NCBI GenBank assembly: GCA_003993805.1
Contig: RSEF01000003.1
Span: forward strand, 61,975,531-62,039,530
DNA: 64,000 bases
Direction of reading: 5' to 3'
Origin: Himantopus leucocephalus
Taxonomy: Eukaryota; Chordata; Aves; Charadriiformes; Recurvirostridae
Made by a program: the position numbers and the translations under genes. This document shows, piece after piece, positions 36,431-49,000 of the stretch (positions are counted from its first letter, which is position 1; every line of letters starts with the position of its first letter). The notes beneath the pieces were generated by a model. The model was not told the DNA's origin and ran no database searches. It saw nothing but the letters and a program-made list of their open reading frames with translations.

Positions 36431-38673
36431 ACCACTCCCTTTCTTGGAAGTCTGTAGTCTGATATTGTCTTTAGCTACCAAGGGCCAGAGGCAACACAGG
36501 TGGGTCATAACATTAAGTGGGTCATAAAGAAATATATGTAGGAGGCTCTTAACCACTTTTGTCACTTCCCTATTTAACTTTAATGTTCCTCAAGAGATTA
36601 CCATTAAAGATTTTGCCCCTGCACATGCCAATAAAGTTCCAGTGTTGACAGGCAGAGATTAGCAACTCAGCACCCAAGCTTGATCAGTATCTATAAACTA
36701 CGTGCTCCTCTGTCACGTCCCTTGTAGGACTTGATCCAACACCATCTTCCAGAGAAGGCTTCCTACAGATACCATTGCTACTGTCATTTCACATGAGTGT
36801 GTCAGAAGACAACAATGGTGTTACCTGCCTTGTCTATGTAATAATCCCATGGGAAGGCCAGTAATCCCTGAGAAGAGGGTCTGGGTGTCTGAAGCCACAT
36901 TACTCATAAAGGCTCAAATCCAACTCAAATTGAGCGTCCTATTGAATCTCACCTATTATGCAGAAACAAGCATTCAAGAGTCATTGAGCTGGACAAAAAA
37001 AAAAAAGTGTGACTTCCTATTTGCCAAAGAAAATGAGATTGTGAAAGTCATTCTGGAGACAACTGAAGTTTCTAAACCTGAGCTGACCAGGAGGGCTCTG
37101 CTGACTGAAGTACTGCATGAAGCAGGGACAGCATGAAGTCTGACTGTAAGCTAAAGAAATGTAACTACCCTATGTCTCTACTTCAGACTGTAGAGAATGT
37201 GTGTTGAATTCCCTAGCACAGGATTCTCTATGGAAGGAGGAAAATGGTATTTGTGTGTCAGCAGACATTAAAAGAACAAGCACACAAGAAAACATTGTTC
37301 TTTACACTGCTCAGATACAATTGGGAAGGAGGAATGTGGTTTTCTAAGTCAGCAGGAAGAGTCATCAAAGACGAAACCCTGGTTATGAAACCAGTAGGGC
37401 AAGGAAAAAAAGTACCTAAAATCAGAGTTTTGCCTGTATTGAAGTTGGTGATATTCTTAGTGCTTTCCAGTACCGTTGTGATGAGAATCTCTGAACAGTA
37501 CGTACAGTATCACAGTTAACAAGGAGGAAGAACCAAATACTGGAAAGTATTCTTGGCAGACATATGGGGAAAAAAAGTCTAAAGGAATATAATCATATAC
37601 AGTGGAATGTAGATCCACACATACGACTTGTATATGCATATTTGGTTGAATTTTATATCCCCAACTTATACCTAAGACCAAGAAAAGAAAAAAAGTGATA
37701 CAAGATCTTCGGAGGTTTAAGTTTGGAACGCCTTTGGTACCTACATGAAGGCAGTAAGAAAGCAAGCCCAGAAATCCACTGAAGTTGTTAAAGAAATTAT
37801 TTAATCACCATTTACAGGTCANAAAAAAAGAAAAAGAAGCAGTGCAAGACAAAAAGCAAGAGAATGAAAAATAGCAGAACTGAAGTGTCACTCTCCCATG
37901 CTACAGAAACTAGGCTATTCTTTTTACTCTCAGAAAAAGCGAGGTTCAAAGGTCAGCTGGTATTAAACCTGAACACTAATGATCTTACTGCTTATTCCAA
38001 GGGGTCCGATGACTGGGCAAGAGGCCAGGGCATCTTAGCCAGTGAAATATCTCAATTAGCTGCAAACTCTTTGCCAAGTTACTCAGACACGTAATATGGC
38101 TCCCCCTAATTTCTTCTTGATCTCATTCAGTCAAATACTTTTTGGAATTCAACAAATGGGACTAGACAGGGGCAACTGAAGGCAAGCGATGATGGTAGAC
38201 AATTTCTCTTTTCTAAGGAGGAAAGAGGGCTTTTCCTCAACGTAGAAGTATAGACTTCCACAAGGTAATGATCACAAATATAAAATTTAAATTTAGACAA
38301 CATCTAAAAGGTTCTAAATTTTGTTTCACTGTAGGCCAAAATCCCCAAACCTTTGAACCTGTTTGATGTTTCTAACTGTAACTCTTACCCTGCAGCTTGA
38401 TTGTTCAAATCCTGAGTGTTTGATTACTAAAAAGCTCTGTTCCTTCCACATCACCCCAAGCCTACCCGAACTTGATTCTTTTATATTGTATATCACACTG
38501 TAGCTATAAAGCTAGTCTCCTTTTTATTCATATCTCTCTCTCTCTTTAGTTCTGACACAGCTATCTGTATGTCTCTGTCTTCACGAAACATTTTGGATTT
38601 ATTGAAACAGAGTACTTTGGCAAAAAAAAAAATCGTCCAGCTCTAATGAACTGATATCATATATATAGAAGTT
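36431..38673. other. Unique DNA, no gene seen; one ambiguous base
   Basis: Contains a plus-strand open frame of 95 codons (36849-37136) without a recognised domain. The base at 37822 is N, just before an A-rich tract, suggesting an unresolved homopolymer. A 12-base A run is at 36995-37006. Confidence 0.5.
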
Positions 38674-38868
38674 CATAGGATCGTAGAATGGTTTAGCTTG
38701 GAAGGGACCTTAAAGATCATCTAGTTNNNNNNNNNNNNNNNNNNNNNNNNNNNNNNNNNNNNNNNNNNNNNNNNNNNNNNNNNNNNNNNNNNNNNNNNNN
38801 NNNNNNNNNNNNNNNNNNNNNNNNNNCTTTGTGGCCCTCCTCTGGACCCACTCCAACAGGTCCATGTC
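38674..38868 (-). mobile_element. CR1 LINE 3' end interrupted by an assembly gap
   Basis: The left part, CATAGGATCGTAGAATGG followed by TTGGAAGGGACCTTAAAGAT, is the reverse complement of the standard bird CR1 3' end including its short terminal repeat. After the gap the sequence resumes at TTTGTGGCCCTCCTCTGGAC and CTCCAACAGGTCCATGTC, which belongs to the same CR1 several hundred bases further into the element. The match stops at about 38868. The strand follows from the 3' end lying at low coordinates. Confidence 0.95.
38727..38826. other. Assembly gap, 100 N
   Basis: Exactly 100 N, the usual placeholder for a gap of unknown size. Judging from the CR1 consensus positions on the two sides, roughly 300 bases are expected to be missing; this is from memory of the element. 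Confidence 0.98.
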
Positions 38869-39929
38869 AAGTTCTCATTTATTGCAGGGTTTTGTTTTAT
38901 GTTATGGACGTTTACAGAAAAGACTACTAATGTGAAGAGACAAACTCAACATTGTTCACCAGAACAACTTTTTTAACATCTAACTACACATGAGGTCTCT
39001 CAGGAGCTTGTTTTTTTGCTTGTCAAGAGACCCACATTTCACACTTCTAATTCTGTAACTAACAAGGCTTGATTAATTTTAAACATTTATATTGCACCAG
39101 ATTTCTATAGCTTTTTTTAGTAACTGAAATGCAAATGACGATCTTGACCCAAAGGATGTACACTCTACCATGAAGCCTACCTTCTAAGCCTAATATCCCT
39201 GGAGAGCGTAGCACTTTGACACCACTGCATTCACTGCCAAGGAAGCTGAAGACTAAGTAGGGATACAAGATTGGACAAGAGGATATCAAGAGGTTATTGA
39301 ATTCATGCTTTCACTTAAAGGCGGAATGACACAGAGAGAGCATCCACATTTGCTGTTTGTTTTCTGATCTATCTTACAGAAAACACCAATGACATTTTTA
39401 GCTGTCTTGTTCCAGTGCCTAGCTCTCTGTATGATTACAAAGGGCTGTTTACAATTTAATCCAGCTCTTGCTCACTACAAGTTAAGCTGATTATTTCTTC
39501 TGTTTTTCTTGGGAATATGAAACTAACTGATCATCAGCCTTGTTATAAAAACATTTGAATCCTCTCCAATTTATTTATGTTTTAAAGTACAGGAGAAAAT
39601 ATTTTTGTTTGGGTGATAGAAATGCAGCATGATGTGATTTGTTTTGTTTTAGATTCTTAAATCGTTTATAATCTTTTAAGACATATTTATACTCATTTTT
39701 CAAATAAGAAAGTGATTTCAGAAAATGTTAATGAAACTATTTCAGAATTTCCTAAGCAGAATTTTTAATCTAGAAAGTGATGACACAAAATGCTTCAGCA
39801 TTATCCCCATTGTCAAAATTCTTTGTTGTATTATAATAAAATTTTCACATCACAGTGGTCTCCACAAAACTATTTTCAGACATGTACTCTTCATCCTCCT
39901 CCTGGATAGCTTCCTAGTTTGCCTTGAAT
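38869..39929. other. Unique AT-rich DNA, no gene seen
   Basis: Open frames are under 80 codons and no domains or repeats were recognised. Confidence 0.5.
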
Positions 39930-41360
39930 AACTGATCTTTAAGTACTTTCTTCGATCAGCTTTACCCATATCTTGTAGTAATTTATTATAGGCCATATGT
40001 TTCAAATTTCCTTATAGGATATCAAAAGGCAGTGTCAAAAGCCTTGCAAAAGTCAAGGTATCTCATGTCTCTAACTTAATCTGATGGGTCACTCCTTTTC
40101 AAAGAAGGAAATTAAACTAATCTAACATAATACATTCTTGACAAATTTAAGTCTGCTCTTTCCCCTCCCCTTTAAGCATTTACAAATTGATTGTTTAATT
40201 ACATTTCAGTATCTTGCTAGTTACTATCATTAGGTTGATATTCTCAGGTCCTGTGCTGTAATTCTCAGGTCTTTATTCTTCTTTTTTATCTCTAAGACCT
40301 AAACATGCTTTCTTCAGACCTCTTGAGTGTTACTTGCGTTGAAATTCAGTCCTTATCCGTAGATCTTGCTGGAGGATTTCAGATCATTTAAACTGAGTAT
40401 TGGTAATCTCATTTGTTACATGGAAAACTATACTGCATTGTCATAGTCCTTCTGTGTGTTGAGAAAGTGGCTTGTCTGGCCTTGGGGTAGATAGTACAAA
40501 AGAGAATTTTTGATGTAGGTTTTGCTTATTTATTTGAAGGGAACCCATGTACTAATTATATTTGCTTTTTTTGAAACTGAAAGCAAAGTATCACAGAGGC
40601 CATCTGTAGATTAGCTTTAGTCTCAGCACCAGCCTCTTTGTATGAATGACCTCATTTGTGTTTTCTTTGTTCTTTTCGTTTATGGACAAAGTTTTTTTAT
40701 AATTGATTTTTATGTTCTATATACCAACTAATTATTTTTGTCGCTGCATTTCCTCTGTGCCAAGTCTTCTCTTTTTCCCAAATGATTATTTCTTTTTTTT
40801 TTTTTTTGGTTGTGAGGATGTGGAGCCTTCTCTTAAAATGTTTTTCTCAATTTGGAGGCAACTTACAGATTTTTTTGTGTGTCTGTGTCTCTTATTTAAA
40901 GGAATGTTTATTGAATTTGTCCCTAAATTCTCCTGCCTCTTAACTAATTATTCCTTTAACTTTTCAAGTTTGAGGTAAAAAAAAAATATTTATTGTAGAC
41001 CTACTCTTGTTTATCTGTTCACTTAATTTACATGCACTAATCCTTATATCTGAGAATATTTCTGATGAGTTTCTTTTCTATAAAGACCTTGCTACTTGAT
41101 TAAAATTAACTCTAAAACAGTATCTTCTTGTCATCACTCCTTGACTACTGAGCAAAGAAGTAGGATTTTTTTCCTTAGCCTATATCTAGTAATAAAAGTC
41201 TCCTATAATAATAAAAGCTTGTTTGTTAAAAAGTTTATTATCTATAATCAGCACAGTTGAATAGACTTGCCTCTTCCTGCCATCTAGGTTTCTCATTCCT
41301 TTCCTTCTTTCTAATCACAAGTTGTACAGTACCTAGCAAGCAATAAACAGCTTACCGATG
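39930..41360 (-). mobile_element. Ancient CR1-like LINE ORF2 fragment
   Basis: The clearest landmark is GGCAGTGTCAAAAGCCTTGC followed by AAAAGTCAAGGTAT (about 40030-40062), the reverse complement of the CR1 block A region. Further right are weaker segments with the spacing expected for the linker and endonuclease parts. These include AATTAACTCTAAAACAGTAT (about 41105), ATAAAAGTCTCCTATAATAA (about 41193) and CTTCCTGCCATCTAGGTTTC (about 41273). Long T-rich insertions, including a 15-base T run at 40793-40807, and many stops show decay. The part from about 40100 to 41000 is hard to align by eye, so two separate fragments are possible. Confidence 0.55.
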
Positions 41361-41419
41361 CTCCTGTCCTCTCTCTTCTTTCCTACCACCTCCAATTTTT
41401 GTGTTTCTCTGTGCACGTG

Positions 41420-41500
41420 TGGCCAGCGGTGGGTCTGTCTGGAGCCAGCTGGCATTGGCTCTATCGGACATAGGGAAGTTTCTAATAGCTTCTCACAGAA
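41420..41500. repeat. Possible bird interspersed repeat fragment
   Basis: The phrase CTGGCATTGGCTCTATCGGA (41448) followed by TAGCTTCTCACAGAAGC resembles, from memory, a dispersed bird repeat with GGGATTGGCTCTGTCGGACAT and GGCAGCTTCTCACAGAAGCC. I cannot name the family or its strand. Confidence 0.3.
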
Positions 41501-41547
41501 GCACATGCATGTGCACGTGAAATGCATACACACACACACATGCATGC
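41501..41547. repeat. Alternating purine-pyrimidine tract with CA repeat, Z-DNA-prone
   Basis: 41501-41519 and 41523-41547 alternate purine and pyrimidine perfectly, with only three bases between. The first part begins with a 14-base perfect palindrome GCACATGCATGTGC. The second contains a short CA run followed by TGCATGC. Confidence 0.8.
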
Positions 41548-44500
41548 TCACATACATCTTTCTTTCCAAATACACACCTAAGTGTGTAAGGTGATCACTT
41601 ATACTGGGACTGTTCCCCTCCCTGCAGGAAAGTTTCTCCTCAAAATCACTGGAGCTACACTGAAGTTGAACATGCAGTGGGAGAATAGAGCTGAGACCTT
41701 TTTGGGTCATTTGGTTTGGCAGGAGTACACCTTCCACATGGGCTAGTACCCGCCAACTGGTTACATAAATGCAGGGAAAAGTTTTTGAAGTAGAGATAAA
41801 GGAAAACTATGACATTGATATCAAGATCTGCATTCCATTTTCATCTAGACCCTCATCTCCATTTGCTAAAGAAATGCCAGGCTATTTAGATGTAGAGTTT
41901 GGGTTTGGTGGGGCTGGTATTTACAAGAAGGCAGACGTGTGGCTGGAACTGCAATTTTCTTTGATAACTAACTTCTACCAAGATCTCGTTTACGGTGCTG
42001 AAAAACATTATTTCCTTTCAAGAAGGCTCATCTGTAGACCAAAAATGTTATTATTATAAACAATATTACTTGTTACTAAATAGAGTTAAGAAAACATACA
42101 CAGTAACCAGTGTTCATAAAGGACTCCATACTAGGTAAATCTGTAAGAGATGAGCAGTGTCTTGACTTGTCTCAGCTTCAGAGTGATTTTGTTCATTGTT
42201 TTAAGTGGGCTGTTATAAGCACATATAATGGACTTACAAGTTTATTTAGTCCCAAAGTGTATAGAGAGATGAAAAAAGGCAGACTGCTTTGTAATACAAA
42301 ATGTACATTACTGTTTCTAGCCAGCATGCATTATAAGGCCTTTCAAAATATTTTGCAATTGTTTTATGTCTTTCCATTCCCAGGCTATGCCATCAATTAA
42401 GTTTATGTAAGTAAATGAAATTATGTTAGCGCTGAAGTAGTAAGGACTATATTTGAAGCCAAGTCTTTTCTTGGCCTTTGAAGCTATGTGTGTACAAAAC
42501 TATTCCTTCATGTGCATATGGCTACAGATTTGACTGACTCCAACACCTGCGCAAACATGTGGTATTATGTGTGCGAATTATCGTAGTGAATTTTGAATGC
42601 CAGATCTCCCACTTGCGTGCTGATGGTGTTGAGTAGCAGGTCAAGTGTGGGTGCAAGTGTTTGCACTGCTGGGTATGGGAACATATATTTGTTAGTGCAA
42701 CTTTTCGAGTACATAAAGGAACGGCCAGGTTGAAAATCAGGTCCATGGGGCTGAGTGACAATGGTTGCATTAGTATGGACAGCTCAACTCACTGTGGTAC
42801 TCTCCAACACACCTTGATTCATTGTATATCTACACCTAAAATTATCTTACCCGTGTCAAATTTAAGTTCTGGGAAGTCACAGTCTAGGTCCGTGGAAGGC
42901 TAGGCAGTGAGCAGGAGCGAATTCCTACTTCCAGCCCCCAGGTGCCTTCTGCATGAACAAGATTCATGCTGGAAAACATATGTAGGAAAAAAAACAACAA
43001 CCCAAACCCAAAACAAAAACAGCAAAGCAAACAAAAAAAAGGACCATGTTTTCCTTCAGCTCTTACCTGCCTCACACACGTTCATGAATTCCCAGATTTG
43101 CTTCCAGAAAATTTCCGGAGTTTATCTTGGTCTGCCTTTTCCTCTCTCTTCAGCATTTTGTGATTTTCTCTCCTCATTTAGCTGCTCAGAACCATTTTTA
43201 ACAGTGCAGAGAGCAACTGTAAAAAAGAGAAAAGTTTTTCCAAGTGAGAAACCGCATGCAGATTAGAGGTGGCTACTGGCCAGAGTTTTATTTCAAAACT
43301 GTATTTAATAATAAGGATTGAACTAGCAGTAACTTCTGATTTCGGTGGAGGCCCCTTTAAATGGAAGCGTTGATCAGATATGTAAGTCAGGACACACTGG
43401 AACGTATTGTCAGATACAGTATGCAGTGTTTGGAGAAGGTCAACAAAAGAAACTCAATTACTTAAGACCAAGTGAATAATAAATTGAAATACCATGATTC
43501 CCTTACAAATAAGGGAATTGAGGAAAGTGAGACTATTACAGAAACTTACCCTGCTTGACAACGGTGAGCTTAGGAAGTGTAGTCATGCCCTTGTAAACAC
43601 AGGCAGTGACAGTACTAATGAAACTTTCTGTGTTTGGAAAGCAATCTAGAAACAAATTTACTGAATGGAGGAAAACACAGTACTGTAAGACACAATTATA
43701 CCACTTGTTCGAAGCCTACTGAAAATGCTTAATATGTTAGGAGCCTGCTTGGAAAACATCATCTACCACAATACTGTGAGTCTGCACTGCTGCCTTATCT
43801 CACTTGCACTAAAGCCTTTTGCTGGCCTGGCCTGACTGGGGTCACTCTGATCCCATCACTTTGTATGGGAGGAGGTGTCTCCTTGCCCAATGTTGATGGG
43901 CAGTTACGGTCCCTTCAGGTCTGCCATATAGTCATTCACAAAACTTCCTTTTCTAAATCCACTTACTGCCTTTTGTCTTTCTTTGTGTGTGCGCACTCTG
44001 CGCTTTCTGTACGAATTCTCATCTTCCCCATTGAAGGACTAATATACTATGAAGTATGACATCAAATGCTAGGTAAGCCCAACTGACAGCATTTCTTCAC
44101 CTGTGGAGGGGAAAGCAGATGTCTTTCTTGGAGCAGTGGGTATAGGACTAAACAGCTGTCTGAGGGGATGAGAAAGGTCATTGTGCAGAGTGGCAGGGGA
44201 CATCTAGATGTACTGTGACTCCCAGAAAGTGTGTTTTATTTTTTATTGTAGTATTTTTTATTTTAAAATATTTCATAAGCTTATAGTTTAAAGTTATTTT
44301 CTGTGCAATTTCTCATTTGGAAATAATTCATAGGATTGCAAATAATTCACTGAAATACAAATACATCCCAACTCTTACAACTTCTCCATGTTGTTTAAGC
44401 AAGTTACTTTAATGAAAACTCTTATCAGTGTCATAATTATATTTTTGCTGTTTAAAATACACATAGATTTCTGTAATAATTTGTTCCAGACAGAAGACTA

Positions 44501-45715
44501 AAGGTCTGTAAATAATTCACTCAAAAATGATCTACTTAACATACTTAATATTATGCCAGTAGGAGAGAAAATATATTCATACACATTTATCAAAAGAGGT
44601 CAAGCACCTTTTTGACTGAGTGATAGTCAAACACATACAATTTGGTCACAAATTTTCTCAACCTGTCTCAAAGTGGATTTTCAGCAAATGCATTTTAAAC
44701 TTCTAATGCTGAAAGTAATTTATTATGCATACCTGAAGAGTGTTGATTTTGTAAAACTTGCATCTTCCTGTTGAATTAACTCTAAATCTGGTATGTATCA
44801 AATACAAAGGGCTTTCTGCCAAACCTCATTCAATTCGGTGACATCAGCAGACGTGACAAATCCTGTAACTGTACCATCTCCAGCCCTCTTCTATATTTTT
44901 ATATGAAACTGTAATAAGCAATGGCAACATGCTTTTTGTTTGAGCCAATTTTAACACTTGAACTTTAAATAACTAACAAAGCAGGAATTTTTGTTTGGTT
45001 TCAAACTCATGTTCTCTTTACTATTCTTTTGCTTCCTAACTTGTGAATAATGAAGCAGATGTGTATTTATGTGACTACTTCGTCTTAGAACAAGTTAAGG
45101 ACTGGCTTCCAAAAGTTAGAATTTGCTTTGATTTCTTGTCTAGACATATTTTTAAATTGGAAAAAAGAAAAGGAATGTTTATTGTTTTTTATAGTATGTC
45201 AATGTTTTGATTAACGCTGGGTTAAATTCAAAACAAAACAAAACAGAAACCCACCTACTTGAGGCAAGTAAAGTTGTGTTCTGCAATACAAGGATTTTAT
45301 CTCTTATTGCAACAATCTGATCTTCATGTGAGGTTCACACACTGTTGACTGACTCCGATCCTGTCAGAGATCTGTCCTGGTGAAACTAATCAGAAGGGAG
45401 TGGCTGATATTTTTGTCAAAGTATACACAAAAGAGGCTGCTGCCTCAAGGTTATTAACAGTCTTCCTTGCACGAAAGAAGAATTTTACTGGAGAACATTT
45501 GATATCCAGAATTCTCCTGAATTTTTTTTCTATGTGCAGCGCCTCTCAAGTAGTTTCCATTGTCTTTCTTCACATATAGAAAGGAGTTCAGTTCAGGCTG
45601 TTTTCCTGGACATGGTGTTTTTCTTCAACCGATACTTGAAAACCCAAACAAGAAAAATGCAGTGAGGCGTGATGAGAAAATCTCCAAAGATTTAGAACAT
45701 GGGTTCCAAAAGTAT
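41548..45715. other. Unique DNA, no gene seen
   Basis: No recognised gene. Plus-strand open frames of 96 codons (41769-42059 and 42110-42400) and 119 codons (42907-43266) lack domains. AAATAATTCA occurs three times between 44321 and 44520. A short AAAAC repeat is at 45230-45245. Confidence 0.5.
42986..43040 (+). repeat. A-rich low-complexity tract
   Basis: Runs of A broken by single or double C (AAAACAACAACCCAAACCC and similar). It could be the decayed tail of a retroposed sequence, but no retroposon body is recognisable to its left. Confidence 0.7.
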
Positions 45716-45795
45716 GGTCCAGATGTAAATTGTCACAGACATATAGACCTTAATGGAATTACACTGATACATGCCAGCTGAAGGTCTAACCCAGA
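45716..45795. repeat. Palindromic amniote repeat, both arms
   Basis: The left arm GTCCAGATGTAAATTGTCAC and the right arm TTACACTGATACATGCCAGC are imperfect inverted copies around a centre near ATAGACCTTAATGG. From memory the parent sequence has arms CCAGCTGGTGTAAATTGGCA and TGATTTACACCAGCTGAGGA around GAAGTCAATGGAG. The match extends into AAGGTCTAACCCAGAATG at the right end. Confidence 0.6.
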
Positions 45796-45943
45796 ATGTT
45801 CATAGGGATACTCAAATGTGTGAAACTGGGCATCCAATCGAGTATAAATTAACTTTCTTTGACAAACCAGATCAAATTCATTTGGAAAGGAGCCCCCACT
45901 AGTTGGCATTGATTTTAAAAGCATTTTTTAAGCACCTTTTATA

Positions 45944-46006
45944 GGGTCTGATTCAAACCCAATGAAGTCAGTGGAACAGCTCCCCTTAATGGGTTTGGAA
46001 TCAGGC
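45944..46006. repeat. Palindromic amniote repeat, both arms
   Basis: TCTGATTCAAACCCAATGAA (45947) is an imperfect inverted copy of TTAATGGGTTTGGAATCAGG (45985). The centre is AGTCAGTGGAACAGCTCCCC. This fits the remembered parent CCTGATCCAAAGCCCATTGAAGTCAATGG with its mirror arm. Confidence 0.65.
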
Positions 46007-49000
46007 GTATCATGAAAACTGTTTCACCATATGTTTCAATGACATTTAAGCTCACTCGTCCCGTTTGAAGAATTCTTTCTTGAGCTACTCACAGCTTGAT
46101 ATTCTCAGTTCTTTCGACATTTTTGGTTAATTCCGTTCTTGTTTGGAAGAAGCTGGAATGGGAAGAATTCAGTGAACTTTTTAGGCTAGGAAAAATAGTA
46201 ACCATTCTGGGGTTGGCTTGAGTTTTGAAGGAATGACTTTTTTTTAAATGCTAATTTAATTATGATTGCCCAAATTTTGGTACAAAATATAATATTATGG
46301 GTGTGCCAGAGACAGAGAAAAATCTGAAACTATTTTTTTCCAAATTTATTTCATTTTGAAAGGAGGAACAAAACAGAACCCAGACCCTACATTTTGCAAG
46401 ATCATGCAGGATCGGTTTTGGTCTTCATAGTAGCTGTATTGATGAGCCATATTTACTATGGGATGATTATCCTTCAAAATTGTAATAATGCACTGCTAGA
46501 AATATGGTTGTCATTATTCTTAATACTCTTACTGTAATAGTGACAGCCATTTGGTGGACTATTCCAACATGACCAGTATGATCCTGCAGGGAAGCAGATA
46601 TCTTTGTATATAAACTTTCTAAGCATCATCGCATCTTTAACAGCTTAAAATCTCCTGTGAACTGATGAACCTCTAAAAAGAAAAACTGGTTATTACTAGA
46701 AAGAGCAAATATGAACAGAAAATAAGAAAAACATGTGCGTACAAAATTCATGTCTGGAATTCGTTTTTCTGTGTTACAAGGCATTAGTTAGTCTAAAACT
46801 AAAAATAAAGACAAGCTGAAAAGAATCCTAATAGTGTGGTTTCTTTTGAACTGCAAATTGACACAGTCATTTTATGGGGGGGAAAAAAGTGAAGGAAGCC
46901 ATCTACCAGTGTGAAACAGTGAACGTATGCCGCAAGTAATATATGAATCTCCTTACACTGGCGATAACTTCCATATTCAGTAGAGGTGGATTTAAAATGC
47001 AGCTGATTCATGTTAATTTTTGTTGTCAGATCATTGTGATTTCAAAGGCATGTCCATGGAGTTATGCACAAGGAATATCTTATTGTGAAATGGGGAACGG
47101 GGCCTGTGGTAATGAAAATATTTACGTGCACACACACAAACACTTCCTTAAAAAAACAGACAAGCTCCCCCCATTCCCTACTGCAACAGCCAGTTGGATA
47201 ATAACAAAAAAAGAAAAAACAATGTGGTTAAGGAAAGTTTTACACCTATTGGCTAGTCTCCTGGTGTTTAAGGGGTTTATTTTCCTTTATTTAAAAAAAA
47301 GTTTAAGGACAATTTTTAAAACAAATAATGTTTGTCCTGTGTTATCACCTTATATGTTGGACTATGGAAAACAGCACAGACTTCTGGATAATGGTACTTT
47401 CTTCAATTTATTTTGTCTGTCAGGGAACCTTCAGGGTTCTTCACAAAGATATTTAAACATCTAACTGTGTTCCCATTGAAGGAAGTATTTGCATCAGAAC
47501 ACAAGTGTTTAATTGTGTTAATTTATGTAAACATGCATGTGACAGGATTTCTGAAGCACTTGTGTACCTAATGGGCCTTCACAATCTCTTTGATACCTTC
47601 TTCCTCCAGCGCCTACAGCTGCAGTAGCACACTACCTCCCCGAGGCAGCCCTGTCCCTGTTCCCCGTCGGGAAGTCTCCATTTTCAGCTGCACCACATTT
47701 TTGAAAGTCCTATAAAGTGTTTCAAGAAAATCAAACGAATTAGTTTAAACAACAGGTCTTTGCAAACCCAACTCATTTGTTTAAAATGTGTTAGGGAGCA
47801 AACTGCATGTGAAAATGAGGGATTGATAACTTCCAACAGAAAGTGGTCATAAGCACTAGGGATGGTACCTCTGTCAGCCCTTATGTTGAAGCGAGTAGAA
47901 TCTGTGCGAGTATAGCCTAATTCTCTTAACAAATGCCCCCAACAGTGTCCTTGTGACGCAGATGAAACTAAATTAACGCTTACATCTAGTGGGAAAGCAC
48001 ATAACTAAAGGGAGAAGTTGGTAGATATTAGCCTATTGTCTTGCTCTGTTTTATGTTGCAGTTAGAAGTCAACTTGATATGATACAGCCCAGCATAAGCA
48101 CATATGGAGTGTAATGTGACATGCAATAAACGAAGAATTTTAAATGAGACTTTTTATATCCCTTAAGAAATAGAAGAAACAGTCACATGCCGCTCGTTAG
48201 CTTGTAAAAGTAGACACAATGGCTTGTTTTGTAGGAAATTTCAGTTCATGCCCATAAATCAAATAACAACGTAAGCTGCTCTGATTCTAGTTTGTGGGAA
48301 AATGTTTAATTGCTTATTTATTTGATTTGTTTTACTAAAATGCAGTCTTATAAGTTGTATTCTTGCATCTTATGTCTGCAGAGAGTGGAGAGATGTTTCT
48401 TAAAGGCATTTTTCAGAATGACTTGGTATTGGTCCAGTGCTCTGATGTCACTGGAACAAAAACAGGACTCTCCGTCTGGATTTATTAGAAGGGGGAAAGG
48501 CTCCTTTTAGTTTTCTCTGTTTTATTGCATCTTTCTTGACATTAAACTCCAGTACTCAGTGCAGCCTATGCCAGATGTAAAGTCTTTCTTTAAAATACCA
48601 TGCCAATTACTGACACATAATGTCATATAAATTATTGTAAACTATTAGATAAAATGCACTGATAAAAACAGGCCCATTAAATACTTGCTTCTCAATTTTA
48701 TTTTCTCTTTTTAAACAACCACATTAAAATTATGAAAGGTAATATATTTATTACATATAGCATATGCTTGCATAATAAAATAACAAAATATAAACGTAAC
48801 TCTCCTTATTACCGGTTGTCAAATAAATCTCCGGATAAAGACAGACTTTAAGCAGCTCCTGTAGGCTTTGTTACAAGATTACATGCTTTCTCTCTGGTAT
48901 GGTTGCAAGACAAAGGTCAGATGTCAGAGATCTCTTCCCAAAACAACATTCTCTTCTTTCCCTAAACGTCTTATTTTTCTCTGTAAGCTGTAAAACTCCA

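Noticed and set aside
36849..37136. 95-codon plus-strand open frame with Glu/Lys-rich end
   Set aside because: No domain recognised and a homopolymer A run encodes its Lys stretch.
41333..41737. 134-codon minus-strand open frame
   Set aside because: It runs through a CA repeat, giving Cys/His/Met-rich artefact sequence, and overlaps a possible repeat.
42986..43040. A-rich tract as the tail of a processed pseudogene
   Set aside because: No gene-like sequence precedes it and no flanking target duplication was seen.
46943..47464. 173-codon plus-strand open frame
   Set aside because: No recognisable domain, no splice or promoter support, and homopolymer-driven residues; an open frame this long is plausible by chance in 64 kb read in six frames.
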